Positions 14,830 through 23,258 of a DNA stretch of 64,000 bases are shown here, piece by piece (the first letter of the stretch is position 1; every line of letters begins with the position of its first letter). This DNA comes from Eikenella corrodens. Lineage in GTDB: Bacteria > Pseudomonadota > Gammaproteobacteria > Burkholderiales > Neisseriaceae. The notes below the pieces were generated by a model that worked only from the letters and a program-made list of their open reading frames with translations, was not told the origin of the DNA and did no database searches. Where the stretch lies: contig NZ_LT906482.1 of the NCBI RefSeq assembly GCF_900187105.1, forward strand, positions 1,302,001-1,366,000, given 5' to 3'. The position numbers and the translations under genes are program-made.

Positions 14830-17031
14830 TCACATCTCCAAGGGATCGATATCCACCGACCATCTGGCCGCGGCAAACTGCCGTGCCAGCGTGGCGAGGG
14901 CTTGCTGCCATAGGGAGACTTGGCGGTGCAGCGCTTTGCGGTTTGGGCTTTCCAGAAACACCTGGGCGCGTTCGCGGCCGGCGAGTTTGGCCAGCAGCAT
15001 GGGTACCGGGCCGAGGCAGAGCACTTCTTTGGCTTCGTTTTCCGCACTTTCAGGTAGCCTTTGTTGCGCCACCCATTCGGCGGCTAGGCGCAACATTTCC
15101 AACGCATCGGCCATATTGGCGGCATCGGCGCGGATGGTGGCGGTGTGGGCGAAGGGCGGCATATCGAAACTTTCGCGCTCGGCCAGCTCGCCGGCGGCGA
15201 AGTCGGCATAGTTTTGCCGCAGCAGCGTTTGATACACGCGATGCTCCGGCAGGCGGGTTTGGATGAACACGCGGCCGGGCAGTTCGGCACGCCCGGCGCG
15301 GCCGGCCACCTGCATCAGTTCGGCAAACAGCCGCTCGGGGGCGCGGAAATCAGCGCTGTAGAGGCTGCCGTCGGCGTTGAGTACCAGCACCAAATTCAGG
15401 CGGGCGAAATCGTGGCCTTTGGCCAGCATCTGCGTGCCCACCAAAATATCCACGCCGTTTGCGGCGATGCGTTGGTAGAGCCGTTGCCAGTCGCCTTTGC
15501 GGGCGACGCTGTCGCGGTCCACGCGCTCGATTTTGGCCCCGGGCAGTTGCGCGCGCAGGGCTTCTTCCACCCGCTGCGTGCCGATGCCCACGGCGGTGAG
15601 GTCTTGGTTGCCGCAGTCGGGGCATTTTTTCGGAATCGGCGCCGCCAGGCCGCAATGGTGGCAACGCAACTGGTGCGCAAGCTGGTGCAGCACTAGTTTG
15701 GCGGAGCAGTGCGGGCAGCCGAAGGTGTGGCCGCAGTCGCCGCAGAATAGGGCAGGGGCGAAGCCACGCCGATTGAGGTACACCATGCTCATGCCGCCGG
15801 CAGCGTGATTTTGCTGCAACAGCTTGAAAGCAGCCGGGCTGAAGCCTTGGTCCAAGGGCTCGCGGCGAATGTCGATTAGGTGGATTTCGGGCAGGCGGGC
15901 GGCCGCGCGGGCGCGTTGCGGCAGGCTGAGCAGGCGGTAGCCGCCGCTTTGCGCCTTGTGCCAGCTTTCCAGCGCGGGCGTGGCGCTGCCTAGCACAATC
16001 GGGCAGCCGGCTTGGCGTGCGCGCCACACGGCCAAATCGCGGGCGTGGTAGCGCAGCTCGCTGTCTTGCTTGAACGAGGAATCGTGTTCTTCATCCACCA
16101 CAATCAGCCCTAAATCCGGCAGCGGCGTGAACACTGCCAACCGGGTCCCCACCACCAGTCGCACCCGGCCGCACATGGCTTTCAGGTAGCCTTGGGTACG
16201 TTCGCCGGCGGCGGTTTGGCTGTGCAACACGGCAGTCGGCACATCGGCAAAGCGCTGTTGCAAACGGGCGATAAGCTGCGGCGTGAGACTGATTTCAGGC
16301 AGCAGGAACAACACCTGTTTGCCCGCCGAGAGCGCGGCAGCCATGGCTTCGAAATAGGTTTCGGTTTTGCCACTGCCAGTGATGCCATACAGTAGGAAGG
16401 GGGCAAAACCCTGCGCCTGTGCCACCGCATCGGCCGCGGCCTGCTGCTCGGGGTTGAGCGGCACGGGCGAGGGCGGAATCGGCATGTGGGTGGGCAGAGT
16501 GCTAGTTTCGGCTGTCAGCCAGCCTTGCGCTTGCCAATCGGCCAGCTGGGCGGCGGCCTGCGGCGCGATGGTGCGGGCGGTGCTTTGGCTTACCGTGCTC
16601 TCCAGCAGCGCCTGCCACAGCGCGGCCTTGCGGCGATGGTGCGGCGGCGGGGATGACTGTTGTCGCCCCAAATCGGTGAGCGAAAAATAGGTTTCCGGCT
16701 GCGGCAACGGGCAGGGCTTGGCTTCGCGCAGGCCGGCTGGCAGGGCGGTGAAGGCGGTTTGGCCGATGGGGTGGTGATAATAACGGGCAGTAAATTCAAT
16801 CAGTTCGCGCCAGGCTGCGGGCAGCAGCGGTTCGTGTTCAAACACTTGCGCGAGCGGGCGGATTTTGTCCGGGCTGATTTCTGGTTCTTCGCACGCGCCC
16901 CACACGATACCGGCCACGGTTTTGTCGCGAAACGGCACGGCCACGCGCACTCCGGGCGCGGGAATACGGTCGGCACGGTAGGTAAGCAGCGTGTCGAGAG
17001 GAACATTGAGGGCAACTTGGCAGTAGGGCAC
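14830..17031 (-). CDS. priA: Primosomal replication protein N' (PriA helicase)
   Basis: PriA recognises stalled or repaired replication forks and reloads the replisome. The 733-residue protein has an N-terminal DNA-binding region (about 1-190), then the SF2 helicase core with Walker A GITGSGKT (216-223) and Walker B DEEH (313-316). Eight zinc-binding cysteines follow in helicase lobe 2: C430, C433, C439, C442, C457, C460, C470 and C473. The codons for GYLKA (281-285) contain an in-frame DUS core, and a second DUS lies near 15050. The gene is monocistronic on the minus strand. Confidence 0.98.
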   Translation of the reverse strand: MPYCQVALNVPLDTLLTYRADRIPAPGVRVAVPFRDKTVAGIVWGACEEPEISPDKIRPLAQVFEHEPLLPAAWRELIEFTARYYHHPIGQTAFTALPAGLREAKPCPLPQPETYFSLTDLGRQQSSPPPHHRRKAALWQALLESTVSQSTARTIAPQAAAQLADWQAQGWLTAETSTLPTHMPIPPSPVPLNPEQQAAADAVAQAQGFAPFLLYGITGSGKTETYFEAMAAALSAGKQVLFLLPEISLTPQLIARLQQRFADVPTAVLHSQTAAGERTQGYLKAMCGRVRLVVGTRLAVFTPLPDLGLIVVDEEHDSSFKQDSELRYHARDLAVWRARQAGCPIVLGSATPALESWHKAQSGGYRLLSLPQRARAAARLPEIHLIDIRREPLDQGFSPAAFKLLQQNHAAGGMSMVYLNRRGFAPALFCGDCGHTFGCPHCSAKLVLHQLAHQLRCHHCGLAAPIPKKCPDCGNQDLTAVGIGTQRVEEALRAQLPGAKIERVDRDSVARKGDWQRLYQRIAANGVDILVGTQMLAKGHDFARLNLVLVLNADGSLYSADFRAPERLFAELMQVAGRAGRAELPGRVFIQTRLPEHRVYQTLLRQNYADFAAGELAERESFDMPPFAHTATIRADAANMADALEMLRLAAEWVAQQRLPESAENEAKEVLCLGPVPMLLAKLAGRERAQVFLESPNRKALHRQVSLWQQALATLARQFAAARWSVDIDPLEM

Positions 17032-17310
17032 GGCGGTTGGGAGTGAATGAATAAGGAGACGGCGGGTATTGTACCTGAAACAGGAAGGGCTACCTGAAAG
17101 CGCACTTCTCTACGGAGCTAACGCGTTAGTGCAGTGAAAACGGCAGCATGGTTTCAGGTAGCCTTTGGATAGTGCGGGCAGTAAACTAGGCGTATTGTAC
17201 CAACGGAGAATCAGGCTACCTGAAAACTTTTGCCGCAACGCAGCAAAATAGACTACGGCAAGGCTGAAGCAATTTCAGGTAGCCTCTCATTTAAAACTAA
17301 GGAAACCGAT

Positions 17311-17823
17311 ATGACTGCCACTTTGGAAGTATGCCAAGCCGATATCACCACGCTGGCGGTGGACGCGATAGTCAATGCCGCCAATTCTTCGCTATTGGGC
17401 GGCGGCGGAGTGGATGGTGCGATACATCGCGCCGCCGGACCGGAGCTGTTGGCCGAGTGCCGCCGGCTGGGCGGCTGCCGCACCGGTGAGGCCAAAATCA
17501 CGCGGGGCTATCGGTTGCCGGCGCGCTGGGTGGTGCACACCGTCGGCCCGGTATGGCGCGGCGGGCAGCATGGTGAAGCGGCGCTGTTGGCCGCAGCCTA
17601 TGCCAATTCGTTGCGCCTGGCTGCGGAACAGGGTGCGCAAAGCATTGCTTTCCCCTGTATCAGCACCGGCGTGTATGGCTACCCCGCACGTGAGGCGGCA
17701 AAAATTGCAGTGCAGGCTGTGCGCGAAACGCTGCCGCAATGCCCGCAGATGCAGCGTGTGGTGTTCTGTTGTTTTTCACAGCAAGATGCGGCACTGTACC
17801 GGCGATTGCTGGAGGCTGCCTGA
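17311..17823 (+). CDS. Macrodomain protein, YmdB-like O-acetyl-ADP-ribose deacetylase
   Basis: The start at 17311 follows AAGGAAACC; the longer frame runs through a DUS. The 170-residue protein is a single macrodomain: [26 protein letters not shown] (about 20-45) forms the adenosine and diphosphate loops, and [12 protein letters not shown] (about 117-128) the distal ribose loop. Members of this class remove acetyl from O-acetyl-ADP-ribose or ADP-ribose from proteins. In E. coli YmdB also modulates RNase III, which should not be assumed here. It stands alone between DUS copies at 17153, 17213 and 17273. Confidence 0.93.
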   Translation: MTATLEVCQADITTLAVDAIVNAANSSLLGGGGVDGAIHRAAGPELLAECRRLGGCRTGEAKITRGYRLPARWVVHTVGPVWRGGQHGEAALLAAAYANSLRLAAEQGAQSIAFPCISTGVYGYPAREAAKIAVQAVRETLPQCPQMQRVVFCCFSQQDAALYRRLLEAA

Positions 17824-17945
17824 AAAATTCGGGCAGATACGCAGTGCACATTTGGCATTAAGCAGGCAAAATCGGGTGCATCGCCAAAACAGATTGCTTG
17901 GATTGTTGGCGGGAAGTATCGTTTTGGGCGGCTAAATGCAGGTTT

Positions 17946-17976
17946 TTGGTGTATTTATGGCGAAACTTGCTATAAT
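17946..17976 (+). promoter_or_regulatory. Probable extended -10 promoter for the infC region
   Basis: A perfect TATAAT at 17971-17976 is preceded by TTGC (extended -10 TGN). A weak -35, TTGGTG at 17946-17951, is 19 bp away. It would give a leader of about 140 nt before the gene at 18125. Confidence 0.55.
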
Positions 17977-18124
17977 CGCGGGCGCGTTGCGTCGGCAGGC
18001 GGCAAACCTGTAATTGGAGCTTGTGGTTTGGAAAGAATAGAGAGCAAGTAGCCTTTACTTGAAAGAAAAGGCCTGTCTCAAAAGCGCCGCAGGCAGATTA
18101 AGAATTACCCGCTAAGAGGAATCA

Positions 18125-18463
18125 ATGATGCGCAGCAAACTTTGGAGCTGGCTGCAAGTTGTTTATCTGATTATTCTTGCTATCCTGCTGTGGCATTTCA
18201 CCAGGCAAGCTGGCAGTAGCCAAGACTTCTTGGTTTATATCCTTGCCCTACTCTTGGTATATGGCCTCTACGATTGGATGATAAGCCGTGCCCACCGTGC
18301 CGCCCTGCAAGCATTCCATAATAACCCTGCTGCCCGTCAATGGCTGGCTGAAAACCTGAGTGGCGTGCGTATTACCGATATCAAAGCTATCCGCTCCCGT
18401 TTTGGCCTCTCTTTGCGTGATGCCGTTGCCGTGTTAGACGAATACCGGCAGCAAAAAAATTAA
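18125..18463 (+). CDS. Small two-helix membrane protein upstream of infC
   Basis: The 112-residue protein has two hydrophobic segments (about residues 9-25 and 35-51) followed by a basic cytosolic tail of about 60 residues. The tail contains RITDIKAIRSRFGLSLRDAVAVLDEYRQQ, which looks like a short helical domain resembling the ribosomal L7/L12 C-terminal fold, in which a similar K.IR...GL.LK(D)A motif occurs. That similarity is an inference. AAGAGGAATCA provides a ribosome site. It probably shares the promoter at 17971 with infC. Function unknown. Confidence 0.75.
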   Translation: MMRSKLWSWLQVVYLIILAILLWHFTRQAGSSQDFLVYILALLLVYGLYDWMISRAHRAALQAFHNNPAARQWLAENLSGVRITDIKAIRSRFGLSLRDAVAVLDEYRQQKN

Positions 18464-18621
18464 ATGGCCGGGCGCCGCATTTGATACATTTGATGTCAAA
18501 TAGCCTGCCTTGTGTTACCTGAAAATTTCCGGAGCAGCCGGTGCTCCTTTCGATACGCCGGCCACAGCGGCATGCCGTCGGCTCATCAGCCAAAATTGGC
18601 ATGCTACCAAACTAACCTTAA

Positions 18622-18637
18622 TAGGAGATTCATCATC
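18622..18637 (+). promoter_or_regulatory. Ribosome site and ATC start codon of infC
   Basis: TAGGAG (18622-18627) is 7 nt before ATC at 18635-18637; there is no ATG, GTG or TTG in frame near the conserved [10 protein letters not shown]. The rare start is the classical means of infC self-control by IF3. Confidence 0.75.
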
Positions 18638-19153
18638 GCACAAGAACGCGAAGCACGGATCAACGGCGAAATTCACGCCAAAGAAGTGCGTTTAATCAGC
18701 GGCACGGGTGAGCAGCTCGGCGTCGTAACCGTGAAAGAAGCCCTGGCCATGGCCGAAGAGCAAGACGTGGATTTGGTGGAGATTTCCCCCACCGCCAAAC
18801 CGCCTGTCTGCAAGCTGATGGACTACGGCAAATATAAATACGAGCAGTCGAAAAAACGCGACGAAGCCAAGAAAAAGCAGAAGCAGGTGCAGATTAAGGA
18901 AATCAAATTCCGCCCCGGCACCGACGAAGGCGATTATCAAATCAAAATGCGCAACGTTACCCGCTTCTTGACCGATGGCGATAAAGTGAAAATCACCCTG
19001 CGTTTCCGCGGCCGCGAAATGGCGCACCAGCACTTGGGCGCGCAGCTTCTGGAGCGTGTGAAGGCCGATTTGGCCGAAGTGGCCGCTGTGGAACAGTTTC
19101 CGAAAATGGAAGGCCGCCAGATGGTGATGATGGTTGCACCCAAGAAGAAGTAA
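18635..19153 (+). CDS. infC: Translation initiation factor IF-3
   Basis: IF-3 binds the 30S subunit, blocks subunit joining and rejects poor start codons. Read from the ATC codon the protein is 172 residues, close to the 180 of E. coli. The N-terminal domain has [12 protein letters not shown] and [42 protein letters not shown] lysine-rich linker ([22 protein letters not shown]) leads to the C-terminal domain ([17 protein letters not shown]). The next ATC three bases upstream (18632) is a possible alternative start. infC, rpmI and rplT are in the standard order. Confidence 0.97.
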   Translation: MAQEREARINGEIHAKEVRLISGTGEQLGVVTVKEALAMAEEQDVDLVEISPTAKPPVCKLMDYGKYKYEQSKKRDEAKKKQKQVQIKEIKFRPGTDEGDYQIKMRNVTRFLTDGDKVKITLRFRGREMAHQHLGAQLLERVKADLAEVAAVEQFPKMEGRQMVMMVAPKKK

Positions 19154-19164
19154 CCGTATAATTC

Positions 19165-19198
19165 GCCGTTTTCCGTTCCGCCGCACGCGGGAAACGGC
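19165..19198 (+). promoter_or_regulatory. Stem-loop between infC and rpmI
   Basis: GCCGTTTTCCG (19165-19175) can pair with CGGGAAACGGC (19188-19198), with one mismatch and a 12-nt loop. No T-run follows, so it may be an attenuator or an L20 regulatory site rather than a terminator. This role is inferred from position. Confidence 0.45.
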
Positions 19199-19303
19199 TT
19201 CAATGTTGTATGTGCGGCATAAAACCGTGGTTTCGGGTATTAAGCGCGGCCTGTTGCAGGCAGCCTCCCGATGCCTAATCCGATAAACCAATGGAGTTTT
19301 CCC

Positions 19304-19501
19304 ATGCCTAAAATGAAAACCAAATCCAGTGCGAAGAAACGCTTCAAAGTGCTGGGCAACGGTGGCATCAAACGCGCTCATGCGTTCAAACGCCACATTC
19401 TCACCAAGAAAACCACTAAGAACAAACGCCAGCTGCGCGGCACCGCTATGGTGAACGAGCGCGACGTGGCTTCTGTTCACAAAATGTTGCCCTACGCTTA
19501 A
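19304..19501 (+). CDS. rpmI: 50S ribosomal protein L35
   Basis: The start at 19304 ([16 protein letters not shown]) follows AATGGAG; a longer frame is possible but does not match L35. The 65-residue, strongly basic protein has the full L35 sequence, including [18 protein letters not shown] and the final [11 protein letters not shown]. It is part of the large ribosomal subunit and stands between infC and rplT with a 13-nt gap to rplT. Confidence 0.97.
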   Translation: MPKMKTKSSAKKRFKVLGNGGIKRAHAFKRHILTKKTTKNKRQLRGTAMVNERDVASVHKMLPYA

Positions 19502-19514
19502 AGGAGTCTGAAAT

Positions 19515-19871
19515 ATGCCACGCGTAAAACGCGGTGTAACCGCACGTGCCCGTCATAAAAAAGTATTAGTTCTGGCCAAAGGTTATCGCGGCCGTCGTAA
19601 AAACGTCTACCGCGTTGCCAAACAGGCGGTGATGAAGGCAGGCCAATATGCCTACCGCGACCGCCGCCAGCGCAAACGCCAGTTCCGCCAACTGTGGATT
19701 GCCCGTATCAACGCCGGTGCCCGCCAGCACGGCCTGTCTTACAGCAAATTCATGAACGGCCTGAAACGCGCCGCTATCGAGCTGGACCGCAAAGTATTGG
19801 CTGACTTGGCTGTATTCGACAAAGCTGCTTTCGCTCAGCTGGTTGAAAAAGCCAAAGCTGCTTTGGCTTAA
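19515..19871 (+). CDS. rplT: 50S ribosomal protein L20
   Basis: L20 binds 23S rRNA early in large-subunit assembly and in other bacteria represses its own operon. The 118-residue protein matches the family's length and signature ([68 protein letters not shown]). AAAGGAG sits upstream of the ATG. It is the last gene of the infC operon and is followed by a strong terminator. Confidence 0.98.
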   Translation: MPRVKRGVTARARHKKVLVLAKGYRGRRKNVYRVAKQAVMKAGQYAYRDRRQRKRQFRQLWIARINAGARQHGLSYSKFMNGLKRAAIELDRKVLADLAVFDKAAFAQLVEKAKAALA

Positions 19872-19882
19872 TGCCTAATTGG

Positions 19883-19915
19883 AAAATCGGCCGGAATCTT
19901 CCGGCCGATTTTTTA
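19883..19915 (+). terminator. Rho-independent terminator of the infC-rpmI-rplT operon
   Basis: The arms AATCGGCCGGAA and TTCCGGCCGATT pair perfectly around a very short loop and are followed by a T-run. Confidence 0.95.
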
Positions 19916-20049
19916 TTGTGCTGGAAGTGTAGAGGGTGCTTAGGCTTTAGCTTCGCAGAAACTTGGCCTTGGCTACACCAAGCTGTCGGCCGACCTCGTT
20001 GAAGAAACCGTTTTCAGGTAGCCTTTGGGGCAGCGGCCAGCAAAACGAA

Positions 20050-20078
20050 TTGTCCAAAGCCAATCGGCAGCGTATAAT
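20050..20078 (+). promoter_or_regulatory. ssrA promoter
   Basis: TTGTCC (20050-20055) and TATAAT (20073-20078) are separated by 17 bp, and the mature RNA begins 16 nt after the -10. This is a good sigma-70-type promoter. Confidence 0.85.
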
Positions 20079-20094
20079 CCGTCTTCCTTTATCT

Positions 20095-20457
20095 GGGGGC
20101 GACCTTGGTTTCGACGGGGGTTGCGAAGCAGATGCGGGCATACCGGGGTCTCAGATTTCCCGTAAAACACTGAATTTAAATAGTCGCAAACGACGAAACT
20201 TTCGCATTGGCCGCCTAAGGCCTGCCGTTGCAGCAGTTGGTCAATGGGCTGTGTAGCGTAAGCTACCGCAACGTCATTCTACATTGACTGGTTTCCCGTC
20301 GGGTTACTTGGCGGGAAATGAGATTTAAGGTAACTGGCTCCCAAACAGCCTGTCTGTCGGCGGAATGGGGGTGAGATTCTAAGTTGGCAAGACTAAGTAT
20401 GTAGAACGCTTTGTAGAGGGCTTCCGGACGGGGGTTCGATTCCCCCCGCCTCCACCA
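20095..20457 (+). ncRNA. ssrA: Transfer-messenger RNA (tmRNA)
   Basis: The 363-nt RNA begins GGGGGCGACCTTGGTTTCGACGG and ends with the tRNA-like T arm GGTTCGATTCC and CCACCA, as in one-piece tmRNAs. The coding stretch is readable at 20186-20218: GCA AAC GAC GAA ACT TTC GCA TTG GCC GCC TAA, giving the tag ANDETFALAA. With SmpB it rescues ribosomes stalled on broken mRNA and marks the product for proteolysis. The 3' end at 20421-20457 has a degenerate second copy at 24606-24642, which suggests that it served as an integration site. Confidence 0.98.
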
Positions 20458-20465
20458 ATACCCAA

Positions 20466-20497
20466 AATCCCAACCCTCATCGGCTGGGATTTTTTTG
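20466..20497 (+). terminator. Terminator downstream of ssrA
   Basis: AATCCCA (20466-20472) pairs with TGGGATT (20485-20491), with further C/G pairing inside and a run of seven T. Confidence 0.85.
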
Positions 20498-20669
20498 CCC
20501 GTTCCCCCAGTGTTGGCGCGGTTTCCGGGCCTTGCCTTGCGAGCGCCGCCCCTGCGAAGTCGACGTTTTTGCCCCCCACCGACGCCTCTCTGTTCTCCGT
20601 TTTCTCTGGTGGCCACGCGATCGTTCCCAAGGTTATTTCCTTTGCTGACGCAGGTTTAGAGGCGGTCGT

Positions 20670-20951
20670 TTGTGGTTAGCAACTCCTGTAGCGGTGGCGA
20701 CCGAGTGCCAAGCGGCCACAAAAAAACCGTCCGCAGGCGGTTGCTGGCGCTGGGTGCAACGCGCTCACCCGGGTAGCTGGATGCGTTGCAGACTGAGGGA
20801 CATACGGGTGCTGTGGCTTCCACCCTATAGCTCGGATTTCAACCCGATAGAGAAGACATGGGCATGGATCAAACGGTTGAGGAAACAATGGCGGTTGGCT
20901 GATGTGAATGCCCTGCTGTTTTGGTTCTTTACTCTCGTTACTCTTTATTAG
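20670..20951 (+). pseudogene. IS630-family transposase remnant
   Basis: Residues encoded at about 20800-20925 read IRVLWLPPYSSDFNPIEKTW, then AWIKRLRKQWRL. This is the C-terminal DDE box of IS630-type transposases, with the final catalytic Glu in NPIEKTW. The upstream part of the frame does not resemble a transposase and both element ends are missing. The stretch 20498-20669 before it holds no gene I can support. The remnant marks the left part of the island at ssrA. Confidence 0.75.
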
Positions 20952-20969
20952 CAATTTGACTATAGATGA

Positions 20970-21917
20970 TCAATCGTCCAGTTTCGGAACGTCCCAGTCC
21001 GCCGGGCGCGCTTCGCCGGTCTGGTAGAACTGCTTCACCAGCTTCACGTATTCCAGAAAATCCCGGTTCTCTGTAGCCAGTCGATTGGCCATGTCCCAAT
21101 CGATTTCGTCACGCTCGCGGGCCGGTATCAGGACCTGACTGTCGGCAGGGTTGTCCACGTCCAGCTTGATGAAACCGATGCCGTGGGCGGCGAACAACAT
21201 CCGCAGTTCCTTTAGAGTATCGGTGCCGCCGATTTCCGCCGTCACCAGATAGCCAAAGTTGGCCCACAAAGAATTCGACACTGCCTGAAAAAAACACTCG
21301 CGCACGTTCGAACGGTTGATCAACAGCTTGGCCTCGAACGACCACAACTTGGTGCGCTTGTCGGAATACTGGTTGACGCAGTCCCGCACCTCCTGATGCC
21401 AGTCCGCACCCAAGTCTTCCATGCCAACCACGTCCGGGTAAAGCCAGCGGTTCCCGTTCGGGCCGCGCTTATTCGATGAACGCTTCTCATCGATGCGCTT
21501 GGAGAATACGCTAAACTCCTCCCACAAGTATTGCGACAGCAGCGGGTACAGCGCGTGCTCGTCAATTTTCAAAATACTCGCATCTGCAGTCGTCGATGTC
21601 CCCTCGCTTTCGGCAGCCGCCACTTCGGCGCTGTCCGAGCGTTCCGAAAAGTAGTAACGGCGCGGCCGTCCTTCTGTCGTTTTGAGTCCCGGATGCTTCG
21701 TTTGCATACGCGGGCGCTGCGAGCTGATTTCTGCAACTAGCTGCTGCACCAAATCCGCATCGGACTTTATGTAGTCGCCACGGCTGTTAGCACGCTTTTC
21801 CTGGCACTCATCCGGGTATGAAGCGAACACCCACTCGGCGATCTGCCGTGCAGTGAATTTCTGCTCGGGCCGATCCTTCAGGTAGCCAATGACGGCCTTT
21901 GCAAGATTGAGTGTCAT
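20970..21917 (-). CDS. HrgA-like protein: winged-helix domain plus possible PD-(D/E)XK nuclease domain
   Basis: The 315-residue protein resembles HrgA/COG2958 proteins, often found beside restriction-modification genes. Residues 1-90 look like a HARE-type winged helix (FTARQIAEWVFASYP, then a basic SSQRPRMQTKHPGLKTTEGRPRRYYF). The C-terminal half contains YPDVVGME (160-167), SFEAKLLINRSNVRECFFQAVSNS (193-216) and WANFGYLV. Asp162, Glu195, Lys197 and Gln211 could form a PD-(D/E)XK nuclease site; that is my inference. It is the last gene of the minus-strand island operon, 10 nt after the CD-NTase gene. DNA targeting or sensing is plausible; the precise role is unknown. Confidence 0.75.
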   Translation of the reverse strand: MTLNLAKAVIGYLKDRPEQKFTARQIAEWVFASYPDECQEKRANSRGDYIKSDADLVQQLVAEISSQRPRMQTKHPGLKTTEGRPRRYYFSERSDSAEVAAAESEGTSTTADASILKIDEHALYPLLSQYLWEEFSVFSKRIDEKRSSNKRGPNGNRWLYPDVVGMEDLGADWHQEVRDCVNQYSDKRTKLWSFEAKLLINRSNVRECFFQAVSNSLWANFGYLVTAEIGGTDTLKELRMLFAAHGIGFIKLDVDNPADSQVLIPARERDEIDWDMANRLATENRDFLEYVKLVKQFYQTGEARPADWDVPKLDD

Positions 21918-21927
21918 GTCTCCCCCC

Positions 21928-22707
21928 TCAGAGCCGGAAAAGTTTCTTGATTTCGTTCTCTGCCGTTACCGGCATCTCATCTTTCTCATACTGACGAACA
22001 TTGGCCACGATGGTTTTTGCTCGGGTGATCTCGTCGTTCACCCATTGAGCGTATGAAGAACTTGTATTCAGATTATCGATAACCGTGAAGAAATAGTCCT
22101 TCTGGTTTGCCTGAAACCAGAAGCTCAGGCTGCAGACCCATTTCTCCATCTCGAAGGAAGATCGAAACGGAAACCCTGCGGTCGCATTCCAATACTTGAA
22201 CAACCGAATGGATGGCTTGATCAGCGACTTGTTCTCTTTGTTCTTTGCCTCAAGCGTTGCGTTGAAATCATTCGGGTTGGTCGTCATCCAACTGCCAGAG
22301 CCATCCGGAATCTGCAGCTCGCCGAGCCAGGTCGTAGTTGCGGGAACGAGGTCGAACTTGATGTGGTTCAGCTCCAGGACAATGGTCGGACTGGACTGAC
22401 GGATATCCGAAGATTTGTAGTAATTCTCGACAAAAGCCTTCAGCCGATTCAGATAAGTCTGAGGCGTGGCGTTGTTCTCGCTAAACACGATCATGTAATC
22501 AATATCCGAACGCTCATCCATAGAGCGCGGAAGAATCGTGCCTCGAGTCGACGAACCGAAGCGGAAGTGCTGCTTGATTACGCCACTGCTGAAATGCTGG
22601 CCAAGCCGGGTTTGCAACGTGGAGATCGATGTCGTGATCAACGACTGCTCAGCTGTGGAGAGCACGGCACTACTGGCCGTGTCCGTCAGAAAACTCAATA
22701 CCGACAT
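21928..22707 (-). CDS. CD-NTase (SMODS-type nucleotide second-messenger synthase)
   Basis: The 259-residue protein has the nucleotidyltransferase signature FGSSTRGT (50-57), then DERSDIDYMIVF with Asp68 and Asp70, and a third acidic residue Asp119 in HIKFDLVPA. This arrangement is that of SMODS/CD-NTase enzymes (CBASS and relatives), which make cyclic or linear oligonucleotide signals on phage infection. The product cannot be predicted from the sequence. It follows the SLATT gene by 4 nt on the same strand, and HrgA follows it by 10 nt, so the three are probably one transcript. An ordinary nucleotidyltransferase toxin is a less likely alternative because of the SLATT partner. Confidence 0.85.
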   Translation of the reverse strand: MSVLSFLTDTASSAVLSTAEQSLITTSISTLQTRLGQHFSSGVIKQHFRFGSSTRGTILPRSMDERSDIDYMIVFSENNATPQTYLNRLKAFVENYYKSSDIRQSSPTIVLELNHIKFDLVPATTTWLGELQIPDGSGSWMTTNPNDFNATLEAKNKENKSLIKPSIRLFKYWNATAGFPFRSSFEMEKWVCSLSFWFQANQKDYFFTVIDNLNTSSSYAQWVNDEITRAKTIVANVRQYEKDEMPVTAENEIKKLFRL

Positions 22708-22711
22708 TCTG

Positions 22712-23233
22712 TCATTTCTCCTTATCTACTTTGTGGGTGGCTTCGCCTTCTTCGATCCCTTTGCGAGCTGCGACAAATGCGCGCCTTGGAATACTCGGGC
22801 TCTTCTGGTTCAGCTCATTGCGTGCAGACGAAAGCGCCTTCAATCTCTCAGGAAGCTCGTCCAGCCGATCTGTCTCAAGCAGTTCGATCTCACGAAAAAA
22901 GCGGGCTTCATTTCGAAGAGCCAAGAACTGTCCGGCAGCTGCCCGGTGCATTGCAGCGCGCTCGTTCGGCTTGAGAAAGGTCATCAATCCCGTCAGCAGC
23001 GACGCCAGCAAGGTGAAGGCACTGGCCCACTCGGGTTGGCTTTTAACCAGAGTGGCACCTGCAATCGCACCAAGAGCGGTTGCAGGCACACCAAGCCAGT
23101 AGTTGCGCCGAACCCATGTATCTTCGGCGTTGAAATGCCCCTTGCTCGAATACAGGGCGTCTTCTTCCAGTCGCTCAGCCTCTCTGCAAAGCGCAGAAAT
23201 CTTGGCTTGATCCTCTGGCGATGTCCCAGTCAT
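22712..23233 (-). CDS. SLATT-domain two-helix membrane effector
   Basis: The start at 23231-23233 (MTGTSPEDQAK) has GGGAGGA about 6 nt upstream; a longer frame lacks such a site. The 173-residue protein has two membrane helices (about 45-62 and 69-87) followed by LKPNERAAMHRAAAGQFLALRNEARFF, the helical stretch seen in SLATT proteins. SLATT domains are predicted membrane pore or sensor effectors paired with SMODS synthases (Burroughs and colleagues' comparative genomics of nucleotide-centred conflict systems). Activation by the neighbouring CD-NTase product, leading to membrane damage and abortive infection, is the expected model and is inference here. Confidence 0.82.
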   Translation of the reverse strand: MTGTSPEDQAKISALCREAERLEEDALYSSKGHFNAEDTWVRRNYWLGVPATALGAIAGATLVKSQPEWASAFTLLASLLTGLMTFLKPNERAAMHRAAAGQFLALRNEARFFREIELLETDRLDELPERLKALSSARNELNQKSPSIPRRAFVAARKGIEEGEATHKVDKEK

Positions 23234-23258
23234 CACGTCCTCCCGCACCAATTCGTTC

